A stretch of DNA of 64,000 nucleotides from Pseudoalteromonas luteoviolacea S2607. GTDB taxonomy: Bacteria; Pseudomonadota; Gammaproteobacteria; Enterobacterales; Alteromonadaceae. The position numbers and the translations under genes were made by a program. The stretch is from contig NZ_AUXV01000016.1 in NCBI RefSeq assembly GCF_001625575.1, forward strand, positions 1 through 64,000, given 5' to 3'. Below, piece after piece: positions 26,120 to 35,333 of this stretch. Every line of letters begins with the position of its first letter. The first letter of the stretch is position 1. The notes under the pieces were generated by a model. The model was given only the letters and a program-made list of their open reading frames with translations, ran no database searches and was not told where the DNA came from.

Positions 26120-26141
26120 GAAAAAGAGCGCCGTAGCGCTC
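26120..26141 (-). terminator. Terminator between ppiB and lpxH
   Basis: On the minus strand GAGCGC-TACG-GCGCTC is followed by TTTTT. The tetraloop and GC stem are classic. It lies about 17 bases after ppiB and would make lpxH depend on read-through or its own promoter. Confidence 0.75.
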
Positions 26142-26157
26142 ATTCTTAATCCTTGGA

Positions 26158-26652
26158 TTAATCTGTGATTACAGCACTCTCGATGATTACATCGTCTAGA
26201 GGTACATCTTGGTGGAAGCCAGATGAACCTGTTGCAACACCTTTGATCTTGTTAACAACATCCATGCCTTCAACAACTTCAGCAAACACACAGTAGCCCC
26301 AACCCTGCGAAGTTTCGCTAGAGAAGTTAAGGAAGTCATTGTCGTTCACGTTAATGAAGAATTGCGCTGTAGCAGAGTGTGGATCTGGCGTACGCGCCAT
26401 AGCCAATGTGCCAACTTTGTTTGCAAGACCATTGTTTGCTTCATTTTGAATTGGTGCATCAACTTCTTTTTGGCTCATGCCCGGCTCAAAACCGCCGCCT
26501 TGAATCATAAAGCCATCGATTACGCGGTGGAAAATAGTGCCTGTGTAGAAACCATTCTCAACATATTTCTTAAAGTTCGCCACAGTTGCTGGCGCTTCTT
26601 TTTCAAATAATGCGATTTTGATTTCGCCGAAGTTTGTTTGTAAAACAACCAT
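26158..26652 (-). CDS. ppiB: Peptidyl-prolyl cis-trans isomerase B (cyclophilin)
   Basis: A cytoplasmic cyclophilin that speeds proline isomerisation. The 164-residue protein has no signal peptide ([20 protein letters not shown]), in contrast to PpiA. It carries [13 protein letters not shown] with the catalytic Arg, [18 protein letters not shown] and [14 protein letters not shown]. It is divergent from cysS, with about 200 bases between the starts. Confidence 0.95.
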   Translation of the reverse strand: MVVLQTNFGEIKIALFEKEAPATVANFKKYVENGFYTGTIFHRVIDGFMIQGGGFEPGMSQKEVDAPIQNEANNGLANKVGTLAMARTPDPHSATAQFFINVNDNDFLNFSSETSQGWGYCVFAEVVEGMDVVNKIKGVATGSSGFHQDVPLDDVIIESAVITD

Positions 26653-26858
26653 AATGGGTCCTTGAATTACAATAAAAAGATTAGAACGCTATTTTATAGT
26701 ACATCTGCTGAACTACAAAGCGTTGAAATAACTTTGACAGTTTTTCGGTGTAAACTTTGTTACTCAAATAGGTGAGAATTAGCGTATTTACAGTAGAGAC
26801 AAGCCTGTGCAAGTGTTATGATGCTGTGGTTTTAATACAACTTTAGGAAAATTACTAC

Positions 26859-28238
26859 ATGTTGCAGATATACGACACACTTACACGCCAAAAGGCCCCA
26901 TTTAAACCCCTTGTCGAAGGCAAAGTCGACATGTATGTGTGTGGTATTACAATCTATGATTTCTGCCATGTAGGTCATGCACGTACTTATGTATCGTTTG
27001 ATGTGATGAACCGTTATTTTCGCCATTTAGGATACGATGTAACTTATGTGCGTAACATCACCGATGTAGATGATAAAATCATCAAACGCGCAGCTGAAAA
27101 TAATGAAGAGATCAACGACCTGACTGTTCGCATGACTAAAGCGATGCATGAGGACTTTGATGCATTGAATATTTTGCCTGCGGATATTGAACCAACAGTA
27201 ACCGGTCATATGGACGACATTATTCAAATGATCGAACGTTTGATTGAAAAGCAGCACGCTTATGTTGCCAAAAACGGTGATGTTTTATTTGATGTATCAA
27301 CGTTTAAAGATTATGGGCAATTGTCTCAACAGGATTTAGATATGTTGCAGGCGGGTGCTCGTGTTGAAGTAGCTGAAGGTAAAGACGACCCGCTTGACTT
27401 TGTACTTTGGAAAAAAGCCAAGCCAGGTGAACCATCTTGGACATCACCTTGGGGTGAAGGTAGACCTGGTTGGCACATTGAATGTAGTGCAATGAGCTCG
27501 AAACACTTAGGCGAGTTTTTCGATATTCATGGTGGTGGCTCTGACTTACAATTCCCGCACCATGAAAATGAAATTGCACAATCTTGTTGTGCAAACAATG
27601 GCCGCTACGTGAATACGTGGATCCATACTGGTATGGTTCAGGTCAATAAAGAGAAAATGTCTAAGTCCTTAGGCAACTTCTTTACTGTGCGTGAAGTACT
27701 TAAGGCATTTGACCGTGAAACGGTACGTTACTTCTTAATCAATGGCCACTATCGCAGTCAGCTAAACTATTCTCAAGAAAACCTAGAGCAAGCTCGATCT
27801 TCACTTGAGCGTATTTATACAGCGTTACGTGGTGTTGAGCAGGTAGAAGTTGAACTTAAAGGCAATGTTTATGTTGAGCGCTTTGAGGCTGCAATGAATG
27901 ACGATTTCAATACGCCAGAAGCTTTGCCTGTTATTTTTGAACTGGCAAAAGAAGTAAACTTGTTAAAAGAGTCAGATCCGCAAGCGGCTGGTAAACATGC
28001 CTTTATTCTGGTTAAGCTCGCTGAGGTGCTGGGCATTGCTCAACAGTCACCTGAGAGCTTCTTGCAAGGCGAACAGGACGATGATGAAGTGGCTAAAATT
28101 GAAGCCCTAATTGAGCAACGTAAAACAGCCCGTGCAAATAAAGATTGGGCTGCCGCAGATGAAGCGCGTGATGCACTTACTGCAATGGGCGTTGTGCTTG
28201 AGGATAGCGCCGGTAAAACAACTTGGCGTAAAGCGTAA
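26859..28238 (+). CDS. cysS: Cysteinyl-tRNA synthetase
   Basis: A class I aminoacyl-tRNA synthetase charging tRNA-Cys. The 459-residue protein has the HIGH-type motif CHVGHAR (residues 36-42) with zinc-binding Cys28 nearby, the KMSKSLG motif near residue 270, GWHIECSAM with another zinc Cys, and the HENEIAQ block. The C-terminal anticodon-binding helices end in [24 protein letters not shown] lies before the ATG. Upstream, TTGACA near 26737 may be a -35 box, but no good -10 pairs with it. Confidence 0.97.
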   Translation: MLQIYDTLTRQKAPFKPLVEGKVDMYVCGITIYDFCHVGHARTYVSFDVMNRYFRHLGYDVTYVRNITDVDDKIIKRAAENNEEINDLTVRMTKAMHEDFDALNILPADIEPTVTGHMDDIIQMIERLIEKQHAYVAKNGDVLFDVSTFKDYGQLSQQDLDMLQAGARVEVAEGKDDPLDFVLWKKAKPGEPSWTSPWGEGRPGWHIECSAMSSKHLGEFFDIHGGGSDLQFPHHENEIAQSCCANNGRYVNTWIHTGMVQVNKEKMSKSLGNFFTVREVLKAFDRETVRYFLINGHYRSQLNYSQENLEQARSSLERIYTALRGVEQVEVELKGNVYVERFEAAMNDDFNTPEALPVIFELAKEVNLLKESDPQAAGKHAFILVKLAEVLGIAQQSPESFLQGEQDDDEVAKIEALIEQRKTARANKDWAAADEARDALTAMGVVLEDSAGKTTWRKA

Positions 28239-28252
28239 GTTATTATCGATTT

Positions 28253-28284
28253 GTAAAAAGAAGCCATTAAGTGCTTCTTTTTAC
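28253..28284 (+). terminator. Terminator after cysS
   Basis: GTAAAAAGAAGC and GCTTCTTTTTAC form a perfect 12-bp stem with an 8-base loop, 14 bases after the stop. The T run is inside the 3' arm. Confidence 0.7.
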
Positions 28285-28516
28285 GCTTCATTTCTCCTAT
28301 TTCTTTTTATTCTTCTACGCATTTGACACGGCTTTTAAGCATCCATCTAAATACTCACCCCGCTAATTAAAGCCCCATCCCGCTTAAATTAAACGTCACA
28401 TATCAATATTTACAATAAAATTAATCATGTTTAGTCGCTGACTTAACAACGCAATTTGGTTTTTTATCGAACAATGGTATTTTGGAAATTGAAAGCTTTC
28501 TAATCAAGGAATCGTT

Positions 28517-28984
28517 ATGAAAAAAAGCACAATCCCCCTTATTGTGTTATCTCTTTTTACAGGTGTGTCATTTGCAGAGCCTAAAAGTCAATCCCATATA
28601 GAGTACCTAAATTCATATGCGGTATTACCCGCAGGGCATAATCTACCCTTCTCAGAGGCGGTAAAAGTGAATAACAAGGTTTATCTTTCTGGTCAAATAG
28701 GGATCCAACCAGGTACAACTAAGCTAGTTAAAGGTGGGATCGCTGCAGAAAGTAAGCAAACCATGGAGAATATAAAAGCCAGCTTAGGAGCGCATGGCCT
28801 TGCTATGAAAGATATTTTTAAATGCACCATAATGCTTGCAGATATAAAGGAGTGGCCGGCCTTTAACCAAGAGTACACCAAGTACTTTAGCCGCCCTTAC
28901 CCTGCTAGAAGTGCATTTTCTACCAATGGATTGGCGTTAGGTGCACGTGTTGAAGTCGAGTGCACAGCGGTGGTGCCTGAATAG
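28517..28984 (+). CDS. Exported RidA/YjgF-family protein
   Basis: A 155-residue protein with an N-terminal signal peptide (IPLIVLSLFTGVSFA, cleavage after residue 20) and a full RidA domain (residues 30-154). The RidA core has KVYLSGQIGIQPG, the PARSAF motif with the Arg that binds the substrate carboxylate in RidA, and a conserved Glu in VEVECTAVVP. Cytoplasmic RidA (about 128 residues) deaminates reactive enamines; a periplasmic member is likely to have another substrate. It stands alone between terminators. AAGGAATCG precedes the ATG. Confidence 0.85.
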   Translation: MKKSTIPLIVLSLFTGVSFAEPKSQSHIEYLNSYAVLPAGHNLPFSEAVKVNNKVYLSGQIGIQPGTTKLVKGGIAAESKQTMENIKASLGAHGLAMKDIFKCTIMLADIKEWPAFNQEYTKYFSRPYPARSAFSTNGLALGARVEVECTAVVPE

Positions 28985-29097
28985 TGACCTTTATACACAG
29001 GTGACGCTGATACAGCACCTTAGCTGAACAAGGGTAGTATTGAATTTATTAAGCTGTGATAGAGATACAGGCACACTGATTGCTTAACAGAATCAAG

Positions 29098-29120
29098 ATG
29101 TCATTGCGTGGCAATGACAT
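29098..29120 (+). other. Perfect hairpin before the gene at 29144
   Basis: ATGTCATTGC and GCAATGACAT form a perfect 10-bp stem with a 3-base loop, 24 bases before the start codon. No T run follows. It could be an operator, an mRNA stabiliser or a weak terminator of the RidA-like gene. Confidence 0.45.
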
Positions 29121-29143
29121 GCCCATTTTAAAAGGAGTGTAAA

Positions 29144-29551
29144 ATGCTATTGCATAAAACTGGCGCTACCCCCCAATCTACATACTCATCGCGCGCAGGC
29201 ACCGCTAAAAATCAAAGTGGTGAATCTTTTGCGAATGAATTAAACAACCAGAACCCAGTCTCACAATTGTCGCAGTCTTTGAGACAAAAAGATTTATCGA
29301 CGTCTAACCTGAATCAGAGCTTTTTATCTCAGGTACAACAAACTTTGATGTTTAACCGCCTTGGCGTAAACGAGGAAAAAGTGAAAGAGATAAAAGCCAA
29401 AATGGATGAGTTATTAAGTCGTCTAGAGAATGGTGAAATTAGTAAAGAAGATTTTGATAAACAAATGGAAATGTTAGAATCAATGATGGCGAAAGAGTTA
29501 AAATCGGCAGATGAAACTGAAAAACAGAGTAATAAATTGGAGCACTATTAA
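29144..29551 (+). CDS. Hypothetical protein with C-terminal coiled coil
   Basis: I do not recognise this 135-residue protein. The first 60 residues are polar and Ser/Gln/Asn-rich without a signal peptide. Residues 75-125 are strongly helical and charged, with heptad-like spacing (EEKVKEIKAKMDELLSRLEN, then DFDKQMEMLESMMAKELKSA). The C-terminus is polar. A good ribosome site (AAAGGAGTG) and codon use like its neighbours argue that it is real. It stands alone, convergent with folD. A scaffold or cytoplasmic regulatory role would only be a guess. Confidence 0.65.
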   Translation: MLLHKTGATPQSTYSSRAGTAKNQSGESFANELNNQNPVSQLSQSLRQKDLSTSNLNQSFLSQVQQTLMFNRLGVNEEKVKEIKAKMDELLSRLENGEISKEDFDKQMEMLESMMAKELKSADETEKQSNKLEHY

Positions 29552-29559
29552 AGTGCTCC
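29539..29559. terminator. Bidirectional hairpin between the 29144 gene and folD
   Basis: GGAGCACT and AGTGCTCC form an 8-bp stem with a 5-base loop that overlaps the stop codon of the upstream gene. It lies ten bases beyond the end of folD on the other strand. T runs are short on both sides. Confidence 0.5.
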
Positions 29560-29569
29560 TTGTGCTTTA

Positions 29570-30424
29570 CTAATTTTTGCTGTTTTCACAAGCTTCTAAC
29601 GTGTTCTCAATTAAGCTGGCAACAGTCATTGGGCCAACGCCTCCTGGCACAGGCGTGATGAAGCTCGCATTTTGCTCTGCTTTATCATACTGCACGTCAC
29701 CTACAAGCTTACCCGACTCCAATCTGTTAATACCCACATCGATCACGATTGCGCCTTCTTTAACCCAGTCACCAGGAATAAACTCAGGCTTACCGACAGC
29801 GACAACGAGCAAGTCAGCACGGCGAACATGGGCTTCAAGGTCTTGAGTAAACTTGTGACATACGGTTGTTGTACAACCAGCAAGTAGTAACTCTAACGAC
29901 ATCGGTCTGCCAACAATGTTGGAGGCGCCTACTACGACAGCATGCATCCCTTTATATCGAACGCCAGTGGAGTCGAGTAGGGTGATAATCCCCTTTGGTG
30001 TACAAGGTCTTAAAGCAGGCATGCGCTGCGCAAGTCTACCAACGTTATATGGATGGAACCCATCAACGTCCTTACTTGGGTGAATACGCTCTAAAATTTT
30101 CTCGGCATCCAAACCCTCAGGTAAAGGGAGTTGTACCAAGATACCATCAACTTCTGGATCAACATTTAGGTTGTCTACCAGTTCGAGTAACTGTTCTTCA
30201 CTCGTATCATTGGGTAAATCGTAAGACTTAGAAACAAAGCCTACTTCTTCACAGGCTTTACGCTTTGAGCCAACATAAACTTGACTGGCAGGATCTTGCC
30301 CGACAAGTACCACAGCCAATCCTGGGGCTCTTAGCCCTTCAGCTACTCGCTGCTCAACACGTTTTGCGACTGTACTGCGAACCTGTTTCGCAATTGCTTT
30401 GCCATCTATGATGTTTGCCGTCAT
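29570..30424 (-). CDS. folD: Methylenetetrahydrofolate dehydrogenase / cyclohydrolase FolD
   Basis: A bifunctional enzyme linking 5,10-methylene- and 10-formyl-tetrahydrofolate with NADP. The 284-residue protein has the catalytic Lys in [19 protein letters not shown], the dinucleotide-binding [15 protein letters not shown] and [14 protein letters not shown]. Length and motifs are typical. It is transcribed away from the tRNA array. Confidence 0.96.
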   Translation of the reverse strand: MTANIIDGKAIAKQVRSTVAKRVEQRVAEGLRAPGLAVVLVGQDPASQVYVGSKRKACEEVGFVSKSYDLPNDTSEEQLLELVDNLNVDPEVDGILVQLPLPEGLDAEKILERIHPSKDVDGFHPYNVGRLAQRMPALRPCTPKGIITLLDSTGVRYKGMHAVVVGASNIVGRPMSLELLLAGCTTTVCHKFTQDLEAHVRRADLLVVAVGKPEFIPGDWVKEGAIVIDVGINRLESGKLVGDVQYDKAEQNASFITPVPGGVGPMTVASLIENTLEACENSKN

Positions 30425-30722
30425 GGGTGACCTTTATATATAAGGGTTAGTTACTTGAACGATTATAGAGTTAAAAAGGGGTCACTCTATTTAAATATGG
30501 CAGTATGTATTCCCCACAATAAAATAGGGTATGTGTAAGGATTACAACTGTGCTGCCTATATTTTCGCAAAATTGAACTGATTAGCCAAGCTAGATCCCA
30601 CGATAAACATAGAGCAAAGTAAAGAGACGAAGATTAAGTTGAACGAAATTTGACTGTTTCAGCTGATTTTTAACCCTTTTGTGGTAAAAATAGGCAGTTG
30701 AAATATTTTTTAAAAAAAATGT
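30425..30722. other. Intergenic region between folD and the tRNA promoter
   Basis: About 300 AT-rich bases with no credible reading frame. It should hold the folD promoter near its left end. I see no repeat, RNA gene or strong inverted repeat here. Confidence 0.6.
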
Positions 30723-30751
30723 TTGACCTCAACAACTCAAATCTCTAATAT
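30723..30751 (+). promoter_or_regulatory. Sigma-70 promoter of the tRNA array
   Basis: TTGACC, a 17-base spacer and TAATAT, followed by a GC-rich discriminator (GCACCCC) typical of stable-RNA promoters under stringent control. The predicted start is about 50 bases before the first tRNA. Confidence 0.75.
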
Positions 30752-30808
30752 GCACCCCGTTGCCAACGAGGGGTGTTAAACAAAAACATTCTTAGTAAGT
30801 AACAAAAT

Positions 30809-30885
30809 CGGCGATTAGCGCAGCTTGGTAGCGCACTTGGTTTGGGTCCAAGGGGTCGCAGGTTCAAATCCTGCATCGCCGACCA
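30809..30885 (+). tRNA. tRNA-Pro (TGG), copy 1
   Basis: 77 bases with encoded CCA. The acceptor stem CGGCGAT pairs with ATCGCCG, the anticodon loop is TTTGGGT (anticodon TGG), and the T loop is GGTTCAAATC. Identical to the copies at 31132 and 31231. Confidence 0.97.
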
Positions 30886-30934
30886 CTTCTTCCTTGAAGA
30901 GGTGGGTGGATAGCACACAAGTGTTGTTTGTGTT

Positions 30935-31011
<77 letters not shown>

Positions 31012-31034
31012 TTTAAATTATGTCCACATGTAGT

Positions 31035-31111
31035 GGCGGCTGTAGCTCAGTTGGTAGAGCCCTGGATTGTGATTCCGGTTGTCGTGGGTTCGAGCCCCAT
31101 CAGTCGCCCCA
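31035..31111 (+). tRNA. tRNA-His (GTG)
   Basis: 77 bases with encoded CCA, including the extra 5' G (position -1) typical of tRNA-His, paired with C73. Anticodon GTG lies in the loop TTGTGAT. Confidence 0.97.
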
Positions 31112-31131
31112 TCTACACTCAAAAAATGTTT

Positions 31132-31208
31132 CGGCGATTAGCGCAGCTTGGTAGCGCACTTGGTTTGGGTCCAAGGGGTCGCAGGTTCAAATCCTGCATC
31201 GCCGACCA
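31132..31208 (+). tRNA. tRNA-Pro (TGG), copy 2
   Basis: Identical over 77 bases to copies 1 and 3, with encoded CCA. Separated from tRNA-His by 20 bases. Confidence 0.97.
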
Positions 31209-31230
31209 CTTTCAAAAAAATATATATTAT

Positions 31231-31307
31231 CGGCGATTAGCGCAGCTTGGTAGCGCACTTGGTTTGGGTCCAAGGGGTCGCAGGTTCAAATCCTGCATCG
31301 CCGACCA
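31231..31307 (+). tRNA. tRNA-Pro (TGG), copy 3
   Basis: Identical over 77 bases to copies 1 and 2. The spacer to copy 2 is 22 AT-rich bases unlike the other spacers, so only the tRNA itself is duplicated. No clear hairpin terminator follows; the downstream DNA is T-rich. Confidence 0.97.
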
Positions 31308-31580
31308 TCTCCTCATTCAAAATTTTCTCTATTTTTTCCTTAAATATACTATTGTTACCTTATATCTCATTTATTTCAGCGGATTGCTCGACTCTACCGT
31401 TTTATAGGTTATAATGCCGCGTCTAATGTTTAACATAGTGCCCTGATGGGGCAGGCAGCAAGTCTGGCATGTAATTGGTAGGTCATAAGCGCTTTTCGCT
31501 TGAATTCTAATTGCACTTCAGTGTCGACTTGTTTGTGAAGGAAGGCGCGTTGTCGCCAAAAATGAAAATTGAGGTATATC
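31308..31580 (+). promoter_or_regulatory. Long tig leader region with a candidate -10 box
   Basis: No gene is seen here. TATAAT stands at 31410-31415, with no well-spaced -35 (TTGCTC is 20 bases away). The transcript would have a leader of about 165 bases with a small stem (TGCCC-TGATG-GGGCA, 31439-31453). The sequence does not match an RNA family I know. Confidence 0.4.
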
Positions 31581-32888
31581 ATGCAAGTTTCTGTTGAGAC
31601 GACTCAAGGCCTTGAGCGCCGTCTGACTATCACCGTTCCTGCAGAGAACGTTGAGACTGAAGTTAAAAAACGCTTACAACAACTGTCTAAAACCCAGCGT
31701 ATTGACGGTTTCCGTCCTGGTAAAGTACCTGTTTCTGTAATCAACAAGCGCTACGGTGCAGCTGTTCGTCAAGAAGTTGCTGGCGATTTAATGCAACGTA
31801 ACTACATCGAAGCAATCGTTTCAGAAAAGATCAACCCTGCTGGTGCTCCTAGCTTTGCTCCTAAGTCTTTAGAAGCTGGTAAAGATCTTGAGTTTGAAGC
31901 AACTTTTGAAGTTTACCCAGAAGTTGAAATCAAAGACCTAGACAAGGTTGCAGTAGAAAAGCCAGTAGTAGATGTTACTGCTGATGACTTAGCTAACATG
32001 CTAGAGACTCTTCGCAAGCAGCACGCTACTTGGACTGAAGTTGAAGCAGCTGCGGGTGAACAAGATCGTGTAACTATCGACTTCCTAGGTACTGTTGAGG
32101 GTGAAGAGTTTGAAGGCGGTAAGGCTGAAGACTTCCCACTAGAGCTAGGTCAAGGTCGTATGATCCCTGGCTTCGAAGACGGTATTGTTGGCAAGAAAGC
32201 GGGTGACGAAGTTGTTGCTGACGTAACTTTCCCTGAAGAGTACCACGCAGAAAACCTTAAAGGTAAGCCTGCACAATTCACTATCACAGTGAAGAAAGTT
32301 GAAGTTCAAGAACTTCCAGAGCTTAACGACGAATTTGCAACTAAGTTCGGTGTAGCTGAAGGCGGTGTTGACGCTCTTAAAGAAGAAGTCAAAAAGAACA
32401 TGACGCGTGAGCTTGACCAAGCTGTTAAAGCGAAGGTTAAAGAGCAGGCTATCCAGGGTTTACTTGAAACTAACGAAGTTGAAGTACCTAAAGCACTTAT
32501 CGACCAAGAGATTGATGCGCTTCGTCAGCAAGCTGCACAGCGTTTTGGCGGCGATGCGAAGAACATGCCTGAACTTCCAGCTGAGCTTTTCCACGAGCAA
32601 GCTGTAACTCGCGTTAAGACTGGTCTTCTTCTTGGTGAAGTGATCAAAGCAAATGATATCAAAGTTGATGATGCAAAAGTTGAAGCTCTAATTGAAACTG
32701 TTGCTTCTGCATACGAAGATCCTTCAGAAGTAGTTAACTACTACAAAGAAAATGATCAATTAATGCAGCAAATGCGTAATGTAGCAATGGAAGAGCAAGC
32801 AGTAGAAGCTGTACTTTCAAGCGCTACGGTTACTGATGTTGAAAAGTCTTTTGACGACATCATGAACCCACAACAAGCTGCAGAGTAA
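31581..32888 (+). CDS. tig: Trigger factor
   Basis: A ribosome-bound chaperone with prolyl isomerase activity that meets nascent chains. The 435-residue protein has the N-terminal ribosome-binding domain (signature FRPGKVP near residues 43-49), the central FKBP-type domain ([20 protein letters not shown]) and a long helical C-terminal domain. The frame opens at TTG 31569, but ATG 31581 gives the family N-terminus [14 protein letters not shown]. It heads the tig-clpP-clpX-lon-hupB-ppiD group, with terminators between genes. Confidence 0.97.
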   Translation: MQVSVETTQGLERRLTITVPAENVETEVKKRLQQLSKTQRIDGFRPGKVPVSVINKRYGAAVRQEVAGDLMQRNYIEAIVSEKINPAGAPSFAPKSLEAGKDLEFEATFEVYPEVEIKDLDKVAVEKPVVDVTADDLANMLETLRKQHATWTEVEAAAGEQDRVTIDFLGTVEGEEFEGGKAEDFPLELGQGRMIPGFEDGIVGKKAGDEVVADVTFPEEYHAENLKGKPAQFTITVKKVEVQELPELNDEFATKFGVAEGGVDALKEEVKKNMTRELDQAVKAKVKEQAIQGLLETNEVEVPKALIDQEIDALRQQAAQRFGGDAKNMPELPAELFHEQAVTRVKTGLLLGEVIKANDIKVDDAKVEALIETVASAYEDPSEVVNYYKENDQLMQQMRNVAMEEQAVEAVLSSATVTDVEKSFDDIMNPQQAAE

Positions 32889-32945
32889 GTTTCTTCCCTC
32901 GTCTATGAGGAAAGCATTGACTTACTGTTAAGCTAACGCTTAAAT

Positions 32946-32988
32946 GGCTCGTAATGCTCTGTTAATTGCAGTGCTGCGAGCCTTTTTC
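32946..32988 (+). terminator. Terminator between tig and clpP
   Basis: GGCTCG and CGAGCC enclose a partly paired interior and are followed by TTTTT, about 60 bases after the tig stop. Confidence 0.65.
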
Positions 32989-33081
32989 GTTATTACGATA
33001 AAGAACAAGTATAAAGCTAGTTCAATAATTAGCGCTTGAACTGCGCAGCAAACCTGCCTCGCATACAAAGGAACCAATAAT

Positions 33082-33690
33082 ATGAATGACGGTATGATAG
33101 ATCCTCTAAACGCTTTAGTCCCTATGGTTGTTGAGCAGACAGCTAAAGGTGAGCGCTCTTACGATATTTACTCTCGCCTACTTAAAGAGAGAATTATATT
33201 TTTGACAGGTCAAGTTGAAGACCACATGGCGAATCTGATTGTTGCACAAATGTTATTTCTTGAGTCAGAGAGCCCAGATAAAGATATTTACTTGTACATA
33301 AACTCACCAGGCGGTTCTGTTACTGCTGGTATGTCAATTTATGACACGATGAATTTCATCAAACCAGATGTGAGCACTGTGTGTGTTGGCCAAGCAGCAA
33401 GCATGGGGGCATTCTTATTGTCAGGTGGTGCTAAAGGCAAACGTTATTGTTTACCTAACTCTCGCGTGATGATCCACCAGCCTTTGGGTGGTTTCCAAGG
33501 CCAGGCATCTGATTTTGAGATCCACGCGAAAGAAATCCTAACTATCAAAGAAAAACTAAATAGGTTACTTGCTGATCATACAGGTCAACCATTTGATGTG
33601 GTAGCCAATGACACAGACCGTGATAACTTCATGAATGCACAAGAAGCTGTAGAGTATGGTTTAGTGGATGCGGTTCACACAAGCCGCTAA
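33082..33690 (+). CDS. clpP: ATP-dependent Clp protease proteolytic subunit
   Basis: A self-compartmentalised serine protease working with ClpX or ClpA. The 202-residue protein has the catalytic Ser in [11 protein letters not shown], His in [10 protein letters not shown] and Asp in NDTDRDNFM. The N-terminal propeptide is short. AAGGA precedes the ATG. clpX follows after 236 bases that contain a terminator-like hairpin. Confidence 0.97.
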   Translation: MNDGMIDPLNALVPMVVEQTAKGERSYDIYSRLLKERIIFLTGQVEDHMANLIVAQMLFLESESPDKDIYLYINSPGGSVTAGMSIYDTMNFIKPDVSTVCVGQAASMGAFLLSGGAKGKRYCLPNSRVMIHQPLGGFQGQASDFEIHAKEILTIKEKLNRLLADHTGQPFDVVANDTDRDNFMNAQEAVEYGLVDAVHTSR

Positions 33691-33737
33691 TTTAAGTAAA
33701 GTTTGTTTTTAGGTGAAAAATTACACCTTGAAATAAT

Positions 33738-33774
33738 AAAACTTGGATCTATATCTTAGAGAGGTCCAAGTTTT
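33738..33774 (+). terminator. Terminator-like hairpin between clpP and clpX
   Basis: AAAACTTGGA and TCCAAGTTTT form a perfect 10-bp stem with a 17-base loop, 47 bases after clpP. It probably reduces read-through into clpX. Confidence 0.6.
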
Positions 33775-33926
33775 CTATAGTTTAATGCCAAAATGATGAC
33801 TTTTGTACGAGTAGTTTTCATTTTGAGCTGGCTTAGCTATGCCAACTGAATTTTTATTTGGTATAGTTAAAGCATGTATTGTGTTGTCACCATTGTGGCA
33901 ACTCACCAAATTTAAGAGGTAGTTGA

Positions 33927-35210
33927 ATGTCAGACACTCCTACAGACGGCGACAAGAATAGCAAACTCTTGTACTGCTCATTTTGTGGTAAGAGTCAGCA
34001 CGAAGTACGCAAGTTAATTGCTGGTCCATCAGTATACATTTGTGATGAATGCGTCGAACTGTGTAACGACATCATTAGGGAAGAGATCAAGGATATTGCG
34101 CCGCAGCATGATTCGTCTGATAAACTGCCGGTGCCTAAAGAAATCCGCAACCATCTAGATGATTATGTAATCGGACAAGAGCACGCGAAAAAAGTGTTGT
34201 CAGTGGCTGTTTACAATCATTACAAGCGTCTTCGAAATCAAGGTATTAAAACTGAAGTAGAACTTGGTAAAAGTAATATTCTACTGATCGGTCCAACTGG
34301 TAGTGGTAAAACATTATTAGCTGAGACACTTGCTAGGTTATTAGACGTTCCATTTACTATGGCTGATGCTACAACATTAACCGAAGCAGGTTATGTTGGT
34401 GAAGACGTAGAGAATATCATTCAGAAGCTACTTCAAAAGTGTGACTATGATGTAGAAAAAGCACAGCGTGGTATTGTTTATATTGATGAAATAGACAAAA
34501 TTTCACGTAAGTCTGACAATCCATCGATTACTAGGGATGTGTCAGGCGAAGGTGTTCAGCAAGCACTATTGAAACTAATTGAAGGCACTGTCGCGTCAGT
34601 ACCTCCTCAAGGTGGTCGCAAACATCCACAGCAAGAATTCTTACAAGTAGACACGTCAAAGATTCTGTTTATTTGTGGCGGTGCATTTGCGGGCCTAGAT
34701 AAAGTGATTGAGCAGCGTAGTCATACCAGTACTGGCATTGGCTTTGGTGCAGAAGTGAAAAGTGCTGATAGCGAGCGTTCATTGAGTGAGACGTTTAAAG
34801 ACGTTGAGCCAGAAGATCTCGTGAAGTATGGTTTGATACCAGAGTTTATTGGTCGCTTGCCTGTTGTTGCAACGCTGACTGAGTTAGACGAGGACGCGTT
34901 AATACAGATCTTAAATGAGCCTAAGAATGCACTGACTAAACAGTATGGTGCGCTATTTAAGATGGAAGGCGTTGAACTTGAGTTTCGCGAAGATGCTTTA
35001 AAAGCAATTGCACATAAAGCAATGGAACGTAAAACAGGTGCCCGTGGACTACGCTCAATTGTTGAAGCCGTATTACTCGAAACTATGTATGAGTTACCTT
35101 CAATTGAAGATGTGAGCAAAGTTGTTATTGATGAAACTGTAATTAAGGGGGAGTCGGATCCTATCTTAATTTATGAAAACAGTGGTCAAGACAAAGCGGC
35201 GTCTGAATAG
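33927..35210 (+). CDS. clpX: ATP-dependent Clp protease ATP-binding subunit ClpX
   Basis: An AAA+ unfoldase that feeds tagged substrates to ClpP. The 427-residue protein has the N-terminal four-Cys zinc domain ([13 protein letters not shown] with [10 protein letters not shown]), Walker A GPTGSGKT, the pore loop GYVG, Walker [11 protein letters not shown] and sensor-2 [10 protein letters not shown]. Length is normal. AAGAGGTAG precedes the ATG. Confidence 0.97.
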   Translation: MSDTPTDGDKNSKLLYCSFCGKSQHEVRKLIAGPSVYICDECVELCNDIIREEIKDIAPQHDSSDKLPVPKEIRNHLDDYVIGQEHAKKVLSVAVYNHYKRLRNQGIKTEVELGKSNILLIGPTGSGKTLLAETLARLLDVPFTMADATTLTEAGYVGEDVENIIQKLLQKCDYDVEKAQRGIVYIDEIDKISRKSDNPSITRDVSGEGVQQALLKLIEGTVASVPPQGGRKHPQQEFLQVDTSKILFICGGAFAGLDKVIEQRSHTSTGIGFGAEVKSADSERSLSETFKDVEPEDLVKYGLIPEFIGRLPVVATLTELDEDALIQILNEPKNALTKQYGALFKMEGVELEFREDALKAIAHKAMERKTGARGLRSIVEAVLLETMYELPSIEDVSKVVIDETVIKGESDPILIYENSGQDKAASE

Positions 35211-35227
35211 TCAGGCAAGATAATTAG

Positions 35228-35253
35228 AAAAGGAGCCTCGTGCTCCTTTTTTT
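35228..35253 (+). terminator. Terminator after clpX
   Basis: The stem AAAAGGAGC with its complement and a 5-base loop, followed by T, about 18 bases after the stop. Confidence 0.8.
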
Positions 35254-35333
35254 GTCGAAGAGTTGAACTTTATAGAGGGCATCCCCATATACCTCTGTAA
35301 TCTTAAAAATAAATGAAGTGCGAAGAGAACATA

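Noticed and set aside
31033..31407. A 124-codon open frame across the tRNA array
   Set aside because: It translates tRNA-His and two identical tRNA-Pro genes, which explains its internal repeat. Not a protein gene.
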